A stretch of DNA of 64,000 bases. It comes from Apostichopus japonicus. Lineage: Eukaryota; Echinodermata; Holothuroidea; Aspidochirotida; Stichopodidae. The notes beneath the pieces are model-generated. The model made no database searches, was not told the DNA's origin, and saw nothing but the letters and a program-made list of their open reading frames with translations. The position numbers were made by a program, and so were the translations under genes. The first letter of the stretch is position 1. The number at the start of each line of letters is the position of its first letter. The stretch is from contig NC_092579.1 in assembly GCF_037975245.1 (NCBI RefSeq), positions 21,150,666-21,214,665 of the forward strand, in the 5' to 3' direction. Positions 54,538-64,000 of the stretch are shown here, in pieces.

Positions 54538-57347
54538 CTGCAAAAAAAAAGAAAATATTAAAAAATATTAAAGCTCTCAATGAAAAAAATGCAAATAGGA
54601 ATTAAAAGTTAAAATATATAATGTTCAGATTTTATCTTTCAACATATTCTTGCAACCCTTCAGATAAACATCCCTAGCAACGTAATGGAATAATCCACTT
54701 CCTCTCACCTATGACTAGATTATCATAGTTTTAGTTAGTACAATCCTCTGTTGCTCATAGTAAACTATGAGGAACTCCTATCATTCAAATCTTCACCACA
54801 CGGCACACATGGACCAATGTTTCTCTTCTGCTCAAGAATGCTAGAATTCGGTGACTAAACCGCTTTCAACTTATCAAATGGAGTGTATATGGTCCTTCCA
54901 AAGTCACTTATGGGGCGTTAGATGTAATGTGTGCCCACTTATCCCAGTCGCATCAATATAACTGAAGATTCTCAATCAATTACCATAACAATATCATTCA
55001 TGTGTTAAAACACTGAACATTAGACTGATGAGCACTACGTACGCTGCGACTCTTTCAGTTATTTATGACATAATTACGGTGAAAACAGAGATTAAAAGGA
55101 AAGCTTCTCTAAGTCTGTAGATTTGAATAAATAGTTTTAGTCAATTATTCAAAAGTGACTATTGGTTGGTTTTTAGATAATAACAATGTATCTACATGTA
55201 CCCAAGACACTAATTTAAAAAAGTTATCGAAGCAGACACTTTTTTTTGCCATCTTGAAAGCAGATCAGCAATTAAATACTAGATCCTGATCATGTTAAAA
55301 CTGCAACCCATTAATGAAGTTAATCTTTATGTTTGGTTAGTACATGTAAATAGTGCATCTGCTATAAAAAGTTTGCATCTCCCTTCAGAGCTTTCCTAAG
55401 AAGGTAACAACAACCCAGGAATAGTAGTGGTGTGGCAATAATGAAAAGCTACGAATTATAACTTATATATCAGCATAACAGCGTTGCCAGAGTTCTAGAT
55501 AAAATCTTACCACAACCTTAGAAAGAAGGTACAGATACGTAGGACAGCAAGTAAAACAGAATTGACAAGTGACTGAATAAATCATAGCTGGTTGAAAAGG
55601 CCCTAATGTATGACTTTTAAAGGTTTAATATCAATATTCATGTTTGTGACTTAACTGTCCTTAATTTTTAGCATGCTAAAAATGTCGAAGTACTTCCCTG
55701 CAGGTTTTGTAAATTATTCCCAAACATTGAGGAAGTGTTAACTAGCATTGTAAACATGCTTTAAAGGGTGTGAAGACTCGCGCAAAAAGAAACGTCTAAT
55801 GCCGGTAATCTGACCTAGTTTTGAATGAGGTGTAACAGAAGTGTAAGACACCACCATCGATCCCAAAAAATACACAAACACAGCTGGCTACCATCGGTAA
55901 TTAGACACTAGTGTACACTCAGTACATACAGCTGCGGTCAATATACCCACAGCACAGTGTACAAACAATACAGCGATGGACATCTCAGGTCCAGCTTAAG
56001 GTAACTGTACTCTCTGCATTTTGTAGCGACACGTACAAAACGTCACTTTCAAGCAACGGAAAGTTAACTTTTTCAGATGGTCGCACACGGTTCGGGGCGA
56101 GTCTTCAATGCCTTTAAGGATGACATTTTGAATTTACGTTTGAGAGAAAGTGTCCATTTCTAGACTTTCTGGCTTTTTTTAGATCAACTACTGACAACCA
56201 AATTAAGTTTATAAAATTTGAAAAAACTAGGAACAGAAGGTATATTTCTGATAGAGATAGAATTATTTCAAATTGAAATATTCTGAACAATTTACTTGTT
56301 TCTGTATCCAAGCCAAAAGAAACGTCATAATTGAATCCTTGAAATAAAAAAGGCAGGCACCTCTTTCTATTCCATATTTTGTAAATTATATGGCGTTGGT
56401 CAGTCCACAATATCAATGAAGTTTCCATACAACACCTCTCACGATCTCAAACTTAACTTTTTGCTGAAGAATAGTACTTTACATCAACACAAGTTGTTCG
56501 ACCAAAGTAAACAACTTCTGAGAATTTCTTGTACTTGCTTGGGATTATTGACAATCAAGGAAGGAGATATTGGGGCGAATGGAGGGTGGTGTTTACACAT
56601 TGCCCTGCAAATATTCCCCACTAACAGGTCTATTAAGTACTGTCAAAATATGGTTTAGAAGCAATCATAACTTGATCAGCTTTTTTGCAAATGTCATTTC
56701 AAATTTTCAATACAAACATGACAAGAATTTCATTGAATTTTGTTCTTATTAAATTATTAATTACCTTTACTGGGTTCTTCAGCTGTTCCGGCAAACCTTT
56801 CACTCGATCTTGCATCCATAACCTGGAAAGAGTGTGTGCTTAGATTTTGGACCATATCTTCAAACTTCTTAAGCAAGTGTGGCTGATAGTTCACATCAAA
56901 CTCGGTTTTATCGATCTGCATGACCTCCGAGGTCACAGGGTGTCCCTCTTTGATCCACTTTGGAAGACCACCCTCTAAAACAGACACCCTCTGATGTCCA
57001 AATACTCGCAACATCCACCACGCCCTAGGGGAGCTGAAGGCACTGAACTTGTCGTGGTTATCGTAGACTACAACGTGGGTGTCATTGCTGATACCCAGGT
57101 GGCATGCATAGTCACTAAACAGCCATGGTTGGGGAAGGGCATGAGAGTAAGGAGATGTCTGGTCGGAAACTTTATCAATGTCAAAGAACATAGCTCCAGG
57201 AATGTGCTTCTCAGCATATTCCTGCTGTGGTTGCCGGCCATCTGCTTTCATGAACCAAGAGGAATCCAAGACTCTTATGCCAGGAGATGATGGAGTCAGG
57301 ACCTTGGAGAGCCATCCTGTGGTAACTAGAGGTCTGATCTGGTGCAT
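54233..57347 (-). CDS. MPST: 3-mercaptopyruvate sulfurtransferase, complete gene span (two coding exons)
   Basis: Transfers the sulfane sulfur of 3-mercaptopyruvate to its active-site cysteine, releasing pyruvate, and passes it to thiols, thioredoxin or cyanide. It works in cysteine breakdown and H2S/persulfide production, in cytosol and mitochondria. Exons 57347-56765 and 54537-54233 join in phase 1 (G|AA = Glu195) to give 295 residues, against 297 in human MPST. Residues 1-150 form the inactive rhodanese domain (VLDSSWFM, HIPGAMFFDID, SSPRAWWMLRVFGHQRVSVL, EGGLPKW). Residues 165-285 form the catalytic domain (MDARSSERFAGT, GGHIPYSHNIPF, CGSGITAC with Cys245, DGSWEEY). CGSG rather than CRKG at the loop indicates mercaptopyruvate over thiosulfate. 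The ATG is the first in frame after a splice acceptor and aligns with the human start. No obvious mitochondrial presequence is seen; an in-frame upstream exon could add one. Confidence 0.96.
54538..56764 (-). other. MPST: MPST intron (2.2 kb, phase 1)
   Basis: Minus-strand donor AAAG|GTAATT and acceptor TTTTTTGCAG|AAACAAAG. It contains copy 2 of the TTAA-flanked miniature element (55761-56117). Open frames in the rest do not resemble proteins. Confidence 0.9.
55761..56117 (-). mobile_element. Miniature inverted-repeat element, copy 2 (TTAA-flanked), inside MPST intron
   Basis: 357 bp, reverse complement of copy 1 with scattered substitutions and small indels. The ends are TTAAAGGGTGTGAAGACTCG and, on the other strand, CTTAAAGGCATTGAAGACTC, with TTAA at each boundary. 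Orientation is opposite to copy 1, so a transcript spanning both could fold into a ~350-bp duplex. Confidence 0.85.
56765..57347 (-). CDS. MPST: MPST coding exon 1 (N-terminal rhodanese domain and start of the second)
   Basis: Encodes residues 1-194 plus one base, starting MHQIRPLVTTGWLSKVL and ending AGTAEEPSK. It has the CH2A-like VLDSSWFM, HIPGAMFFDIDKVSDQTSPY, the inactive loop VVYDNHDKFSAFSSPRAWWM (Asp in place of the catalytic Cys) and the CH2B-like VSVLEGGLPKWIKEGHPVTS. It then runs into the second domain with FQVMDARSSERFAG, where Arg180 and Arg184 are likely substrate-binding. Upstream a TTTTCAACAG acceptor precedes the ATG by nine bases, so the true first exon is non-coding or adds an N-terminal extension. 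Confidence 0.96.
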
Positions 57348-57356
57348 GATGAAAAT

Positions 57357-58160
57357 CTGTTGAAAATGAAGTAATCAATACAGTCAGGTAGGGTTCACCT
57401 ATCTAGATCTGGGGTTGGTAAATATTTAATTTATTTGGGGTAGCTAGGAGAGAGGTAACATTAACATTGATGTCAAGCATCATTAAATTTTACCTGTTAG
57501 GTATCTAACGGCATATCAAGAAAAAAATTCTCCTTACAAGATGATTTTTTTTCAAATTTTCTGTTATCAACTCATCAGCGAGTCAGCCAAAAAAAAATTA
57601 GGGCACCAACATGAACTCATTGGGTACAGTATATGCAGACTTTCAAGGAATAAGCAAACATTGTTCAACAGGTATAGTCCCCAATGATGTTTAGATCCTG
57701 TCTGGCTTTTGTTTTGGTCCAATCAAGTACCTATTTTACTTTAGTGTCTTTAGTCCACTTAATATCAACCTAGCCTACTGCTAGTAGCAGAATGGCTAAC
57801 TTAGAGCTAAGGTATTCAGGCTTACTTTGGCCTACACAAGACTATTCTAACGTTAGGCAGTACATCACTCTCGCTCTACCTTTCACTATCAATGAACGTT
57901 GGAGAGCTTGTTTGCACTGCTTCTTCGGGATAAACTGTTGTTGAAATTGACAACGTTGGATGAAGTTCAAGGTCGATTATGTCACGTATCTTCACCCGAT
58001 CCCAAACACGTACTACAACTTTACTTGTACAAGTTCGTTTGTTCAATGTTATAGATATGTATGTAAACATACAACGATATCGTATTATCATATCACTCGA
58101 AGACCCTGGCTGATGTTTTGATGATGACGTCACTAACACTTCATCTGTCACGTGCGCAGC
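57357..58160 (-). promoter_or_regulatory. MPST 5' region: 5'UTR intron and likely promoter with CRE and E-box
   Basis: A splice acceptor ends at 57357 on the minus strand, so transcription starts farther right. Plausible donors are CCAAA|GTAAGC at 57826/57825 or GAAAG|GTAGAG near 57880. Around 58.1 kb lie a perfect CRE TGACGTCA (58125-58132) and a CACGTG E-box (58149-58154) in a GC-richer patch, a sensible promoter position. A 91-codon minus-strand frame (57876-58151) is regarded as UTR/promoter sequence. Confidence 0.35.
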
Positions 58161-59263
58161 GTGTTAATTCGCAATTATTGCACCATATTATGGTATTATC
58201 GTGTAATACTTCTATATGTTGCTACTATGACCGTCATTTGCACTTTCTGGTGAGGGAAATTGTGGCCGGGAAGGGTCTTCAGCATTAGTTTGGAGTAAAA
58301 TACCATAAACAAAATATGACTCATGCAGTTGACTCTGGACTCTTAGCGCTTTGGACACAGTTTGGTAAAATCAAGGCTCCCGGCTCATCCATAATACTTT
58401 GAGTTATTAATAGGTCTATACTTTATTTTTCATAAAATAAAGAAAAACGTTGCTTCTCAATCCCAGTTACTATTGCATGAGAAGTGACAGTTTTCTGGAA
58501 TCCTAACCCCCCCCCCACACGCCTAGCTTCCAATAACCCCCCCCCCCCTCACACACACACACACCTATACCCCAGCCCCAATGGCATATGATGTCGCAGG
58601 CTCCCGTTTTACAATGGTAACGCACAGGTTAAATGGGCAGTTCTTCCTTTCAGGACAAATTTCCCGTGAGGCTATTCGGGGGTGGAAGCTACTCCAAACC
58701 AAATGTAAACACGGCAGTGTTAGTCCCGATGCGTTTTATGGAACTTGAACGCAACAGAAGCTTTCATTCTTCTGTGCTCCATTGAAAACTACGTACAAAA
58801 ATTAATATTTTAAAAACAATTTGGGAACTTAATTAGTCTGAAACTCAAATCTGAAACTCAAATCTGCTAAAAAACCATACACTTTAAAGTTCAATGAGTG
58901 AAATTTTCATCACTGTTTTGACAACTTAAAGTGTAAAAGCCATGTAAGTAACATGTCACAAAAGTGACCGTGATGATTGATAAACAGAAGAGTGAAGTAA
59001 TCGCGTTGGTATAAGGTGACTACATGTTTGGAAATGGACAAATTAAATTGTAGTTTGTTAGCCAACTTAAAAAAGGATGGGACTGGTATACTTCTTTAGA
59101 AATCAATTAAAAAAAAGTTAGGTCTCTATACTCGGTAAACATACTAAATATAACAACCACGGTGTACTTTTTGAGATATTTTGTGAATGAATGATTTTGT
59201 GAATGAAATTTGACCTCAAATGAAGTTCGACTCTTATCAAAAGCAATATAATTATTTGGTCAC
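58161..59263. other. Intergenic stretch; diverged 145-bp-family repeat at right end
   Basis: Contains poly-C runs and a (CA)n tract (58507-58565) and a 15-bp direct repeat CTGAAACTCAAAT near 58840. From about 59130 it reads as a diverged unit of the GACCCCAAATGACC array, which continues after the hAT copy at 60058. No gene seen. Confidence 0.5.
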
Positions 59264-60057
59264 TACCGCTGCAAGGGCGGCGGAAGCACTTTCAATCTGG
59301 GGGGGGGGGGGGGCACCAACGTCGAAGGGCACTTAGCAGAAATTCGATTGGACTGATGCAGCCTGATATTTAGTACCCTTTATAACTCTTATTGTATTAT
59401 CTTATTTGCGTATACACATCACTCCATCAACGCCACCCCCCCCCCCCCTCAAGGAAGCAATGCATATTAGCACTGCAATATCTTATGTGCAAATTGGGAA
59501 ACAAGGAAAAAGACAAAATGAGGTGAAATCATTATAAAGTCCAAGTCCCTGCACACGCGATCGATACATGCATGAAACCAAATGAAATATGTGAAAATAC
59601 TGAAAGAAAAATAATTTTCTATGTGTTTTTCAATGGTTAAACTGATATTATTATGATCATTATTATTGTAACGACTTTGCCAATAATTCCAACCAATTTG
59701 GAAGGGTTATAACACGGGCAATGATTGTATGTTATTGGCATGCGATGTAATAACCAACGCATGCCTATATGATATGCACATTAAGATGTTGAACGCGCGC
59801 TACGCGCGCGAAAAATTTTGGTAATATTTTTCGGGCAAGTCGTTACAGCCTCCCCAATTCAAATTGGGCTCTTACGCCTGTGGTATTATACATTTAAAAC
59901 TTCCCGAAATATTTCATTCGACGTGGGTTTCGCTTTGTTCACTCTTTTTTTATTTAGAAATTTTTTGGTAGAAAAAGGGCACATTTTTAACCTGAGGAAA
60001 AGTGGGGGGCACGTGCCCCCTGTGCCCCCCCCCGGTTCCGCCGCCCTTGTACCGCTG
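59264..60057 (+). mobile_element. Non-autonomous hAT miniature element, copy 2, with 8-bp target duplication
   Basis: The element spans 59272-60049 (778 bp), from CAAGGGCGGCGGAAGC to GGTTCCGCCGCCCTTG. It is flanked by perfect octamers TACCGCTG (59264-59271 and 60050-60057). It lies in the same orientation as copy 1 and matches it along its length (shared ACACGCGATCGATACATGCA, GTAACGACTTTNCCAATAAT, TTCGGGCAAGTCGTTACAGC). Length differences are mostly in G/C runs and a ~20-bp indel. No transposase frame. Confidence 0.93.
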
Positions 60058-60310
60058 TATGTAGTAAATGTGAAGTTTGTCCAAACTTAACTTTCGGACG
60101 TATTGTGCTTTACATGGTTTTCAGTCGTTCATCTCTGTTGACCCCAAATTACCTCCACCTCCCTCAAAACAATAGGCTGTTGACGTCAGGGTAACATACC
60201 AAATATGAAGTTTAACGAAGGTTTACGCTTCCAGGTATTATTTTTAAGGTTTGCATACTTCGACATCTGTTGACTCCAAATGACCCTTTGTCCTACGTAG
60301 AACAAAAGTG
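60058..60310 (+). repeat. Diverged 145-bp-family tandem units
   Basis: TGACCCCAAATTACCTCCAC with CTCAAAACAATAGGC, and later TTGACTCCAAATGACC with GTAGAACAAAAG, correspond to the units at 48.3-48.7 kb. Together with 59130-59263 this is an old array that the hAT element entered. Confidence 0.6.
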
Positions 60311-63300
60311 TGATATGTTCTTTCCTCTGAGGAATTGTAAACAGTTAATGCCTTATTTTGCCAAAGGAAGTATTATTTATTACCACTTCACCAGCCTTAG
60401 AATTCCTTATTTGTCGTTTGTGAGTTTTGCAGTCAATTCGTGATTTCAACTCACCTCTAGTTAATAGCTTATTAGAACATTCGATATCGACCGACCAATC
60501 AATTCTTAATTGCTTATCGCACCGGGACTCTTGTACTTCACGACGATGGCACCACCTTGGGAATTACACCAGTGATTACCGAAACAATGAGTTTGTCGTT
60601 TTTGGCATCACACAATTCAGCATATACAATAGCAATATGCTTGTTGCCCTGGAACTGGTGCCTTGGTAACTTTAGATCAGTTCACTATGCTAGTCTCCCC
60701 TTCTGAAAAAAAATATAATAATATCGTACGATAAATTTGATCAAGTAAGCTATGGTGGCTGAACTATACTCAATCGTAAATTGACAAAACAATAACTTTG
60801 AACTTTAGTTAAAAGATCACAGAAGGAAAGAAACAAAAAGGGAAAAGCATTGCAACCACTTATATCACCGACCTCAGTCGATGACGGTGGTCGGTTTGTT
60901 GGTCATATATTTGCCTGCGTGGAGCAATATGGCACCTGACCACTATTTAGAGTCTGAAACATAGCCTGCATGTGCCATGTACAAGAACGACATGTATCCT
61001 CCAGTATAAATTTAAATCTCCTGATCTGCAGGTGAATGGAATTTAGATTCCTAGAAATAAATAAATTAACCATGCGTACAAAAGTGGTTCTCAAAAGAAC
61101 CGAACTAACTGTGGTGGAATTTCTCATTTCTACAATGACGGCTTGAAGATGACTACAATATGAGTAACACAAAAATGCAAAAATTTAATACTGCAGATGT
61201 CTGTTTTAACAGAAGTACATATGTCTAAACGGCCTCCCATGATATACAGCTTGGCCGTCCCTTTCCCGTTTAATTTACTTCCGCGTATTAGTCAACACCC
61301 GGCCTATTAGTAATATGTGTTGTCAACCGCGTAGCCTATACATTGCACAGTGTTTCACGGACCAAAGCATTAATAAACGTCTCTCATCTGGCGAATTCGT
61401 GTTGACTGACCAGAGTCCGCGAATTCTTGAATAAAAAAGTAACTTATTTTGCATAACGTTATATATATTATTTACCAAGTGCCCAAACTTTCCGTTAAGG
61501 AAGGCCATAACTGAAAAGCCAACAAAATTAGGTTCTTGCTCATATTCCTAACGAAGGCGTAGGCCCTAGCCTAAGTAACATTCAGTAACTGTCGTGTTAC
61601 TTCCTTAGTGGGGTGAGCTAGGGACTAAGTACTGTTACGTGTACAAATGCCATTTTATTGTCATGTTAACTGTAGCCAGATGCTCGGCCAACCAAATTTT
61701 GCTAATCACTGGCGCTAGAAAACGTGTCATGTAAAGTAATGATCTTTTCCATGTTAAATGTTTTTTGTTCTAATGTTTAAGCATAGAGTTAAGCCTAGTG
61801 GTAAACTACATACATGTACTACATTATGTAGGTAGGCTACGATAACAACTTCTGCTATATGTTACCCACATGTATTTCTATACTTAACATGCATTGATAA
61901 AAAAATATTTAAAAAAATCTCTTGTCAATATCTGTTCAAGTAAATATTGGCACACCTGTGGTATGCATTATGGCATATCATAGGCCCAGTCAACTCTAGA
62001 AACTTAAAAAGTCCAATGAGTTGAATGTATCTGGATTGATTTGGACATAGTTGGCTCTAAGAACTCAGCAATTAGCAGATGAGTTGATAAAGTCAAACTC
62101 ACATTAGCTGTACCAATGTGACAGATTGCCCATAAAAAATTATAGGGACTCAATGCCATTCTGAATATTTTTTGTGTTTAGCTAAAATTTTAGTCTATTG
62201 CGATAAGGTACAGAATTATCTAAAACAAACATGTGATGGCATGTGTCCAAAGTTGTGAATGGTATTTAAATTTTGCTACATAGTCTAAATGTTTGACAGT
62301 GAATTGATTGTTGCTATTATCTTCAAATATATACTTTGAGTGGTCAACTATATTATTGTTTTACAAAAAAATGTATATTAATTGTGCAATTGAGAACTTT
62401 GCCTCTAATTCATGAAAAAAAAAAACATAGAGATATTTATAACTTTATGGTGTCTCCAATGCAGTTTGTCTAAATGGCATATAGGGAATTTGTGATACAA
62501 AATAACTGCCTTCCATCCGTGGTTGAATGCCTCTTAGATCTCTTTTTCATAATGTTCAGTCTTATGTTGTTTTGAGATATCTGGAAATGACTGCCAATGA
62601 TGAGCCATTGTCAATTCTGAGGTCACATGGAAATTGGCAAAAGAATCATGTTAATTTGACATGGATTGGTACTGTTATCGCAAAATATGAAAATTTCTTC
62701 CTTTTACTCTTACGTTGTGCTTCGCAATGGACATCACGTGAGCGAGTTCAAGGCACTAAAGAATGACAAAACAAAGACATAACTCAACTAGAAAAGCTTT
62801 TCGTATAAAGTACAGTAGCATAAAAGGCAATTGGTATTCTTTGTTTTCCATTTATATAGTTAATCAAGGAATACCAATCATAATGAAAGACCAGACAAAG
62901 CCTTTCTTGCCAGTTTGTTCGCTCTCAGAGTAACCTTCAGGTGACTTTGAGCCACAGATAACCTTCAAGTGACAATCAGGATAGCTTTGGCTTTCTATAA
63001 AGATAGTTTTTTGTCATTTTGGAGACAAAAGCCTCACGTCATGTTGAATTATAAATCCTACACCCACACACTTAACTATTAACGTATGCTGGTGTTACAG
63101 TATGTGTCACCCCACGGTTTGGTCCTAAAGTCCGACAAAGGCTTTGGCAACCTTCAGGTGACTTTCAGCCTGCACAATAGTTTTACTTAAATTCCAGAAA
63201 TATATTTTGGGCAGTGGGCCAAAGCCTCCAGTGCAGTTTTTTAACCTAAATCAATGGATACACCTTAAACTAATGAACCTGTTCTGACCTCTTGTTCTGT

Positions 63301-63905
63301 TAATATGATATTGCAAATGGGAGAATTTAAGCAAGTGATCTATTGTAAACATCCTGGCAATAGTCCAAATTTGGAGAGAGTAACTAGTGCAACTTTTCAG
63401 ATCAAAAAGTCATTTAAATTGTTGACAGAATCAATGTACCGATCTACAACTGAGCCAGTTTGGCCAGCCTTTAATTCTTACACCACAATTCCTGTTGCAC
63501 TGCTCCTTGAATTAAATTACTGTTTATATTCAAACTGAGTGATCAAAACTACAACTCCACCAAGGTTCTGTTGTGGGGCTTACATGTATTAAACATCAAC
63601 CCTTGTCCTGAGACCAACCCACCCAAACCCACTGGTAAATGATAAAACATCGTGAGGTAAGCACAGAGTTACCTCGCTTTATGTTAATGTGGAATCGGCT
63701 TATAATTGCTCCAAGTAGAAAGGTAAGAGTACTACTACTACACTTGATTTAAATCGTAGCTGTTAACCTTAGATAACATCCAACATTGCTTTTATAAATA
63801 CTCTTCTTATGCAGTTACAGGATGGTTTTGCGAAGATGTATTGAGCTGATACGTTATCAGTATATAAATCAAGATACAGTTTAGTAGTAGTGTATCTGCT
63901 TTCTT
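60311..63905. other. Non-coding stretch, nothing firmly recognised
   Basis: The GC-richer part at 61.2-61.7 kb has no recognisable gene. Two similar CAACCTTCAGGTGACTTTCAGCC-type strings (about 62934 and 63149) suggest a small ~215-bp duplication. All open frames are short and unlike known families. An exon of a gene continuing beyond the window cannot be excluded. Confidence 0.35.
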
Positions 63906-63990
63906 TGTAAAGCGCCTTGAGCAGTGACTTTTGTCTACTGATTTGGTACTATAGAAGTCTCATTTATTAATATTATTATAATTATCATGA
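63906..63990 (+). mobile_element. SINE/LINE 3'-tail fragment
   Basis: TTTGTAAAGCGCCTTGAGCA, spacer, GGTACTATAGAAGTCTCATT and ATTATTATAATTATC. Third copy of the tail family, here on the plus strand, in the last 100 bases of the window. Any body would lie upstream but is not recognisable. Confidence 0.55.
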
Positions 63991-64000
63991 CCTAGTACTT

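Noticed and set aside
56994-57363. Plus-strand frames of 98 and 61 codons
   Set aside because: Antisense shadows of MPST exon 1.
57876-58151. 91-codon minus-strand frame upstream of MPST
   Set aside because: No similarity, overlaps the CRE/E-box region and is better explained as 5'UTR/promoter sequence.

Overview
The window is eukaryotic nuclear DNA: AT-rich, intron-bearing, with no operons and very low coding density. Transposon debris, minisatellites and poly-C/poly-G runs are abundant. The two recognisable genes are animal genes with conserved protein sequence and long repeat-filled introns. The repeat styles (tRNA-derived and LINE-tailed SINEs, GC-rich hAT miniature elements, 130-190 bp tandem arrays) suggest a marine invertebrate. 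An echinoderm is my best guess, but that is inference from style, not proof.

Layout. 1-21.8 kb: no gene recognised; several short dispersed or duplicated repeats, plus a CpG-richer block at 13.8-14.6 kb with a perfect CRE octamer. 21.8-36.9 kb: six 3' exons of a plus-strand PITPNC1/RdgB-beta-type phosphatidylinositol transfer protein. All splice sites are canonical and in phase, and 201 residues plus the stop are visible. The first ~100 residues must be encoded upstream of the window or in exons I could not find. 36.9-43 kb: probable 3'UTR/downstream sequence with tandem duplications, a hammerhead-like hairpin and a minus-strand tRNA-derived SINE. 43.0-46.55 kb: a tandem/inverted repeat cluster forming a long palindrome, with one unit split by a hAT miniature element that has a perfect 8-bp target duplication. 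47.4-48.8 kb: a three-unit tRNA-like array and a three-unit ~145-bp array. 54.2-57.36 kb: complete two-coding-exon minus-strand gene for 3-mercaptopyruvate sulfurtransferase (295 aa), with a possible upstream promoter (CRE and E-box) near 58.1 kb. 59.27-60.05 kb: second copy of the hAT element, again with a perfect 8-bp duplication. 60-64 kb: no recognised gene; a SINE-type tail at the end.

The genes converge, their 3' ends facing each other across ~17 kb of repeats. One protein moves phosphatidylinositol/phosphatidate between membranes and the other handles cysteine sulfur, and nothing in the sequence links them. The interest is mainly structural: nested insertions that can be dated relative to one another, a ~630-bp-arm palindrome, an inverted pair of miniature elements around the catalytic exon of the sulfurtransferase, and a recurring short repeat that carries a consensus splice donor on its reverse strand.
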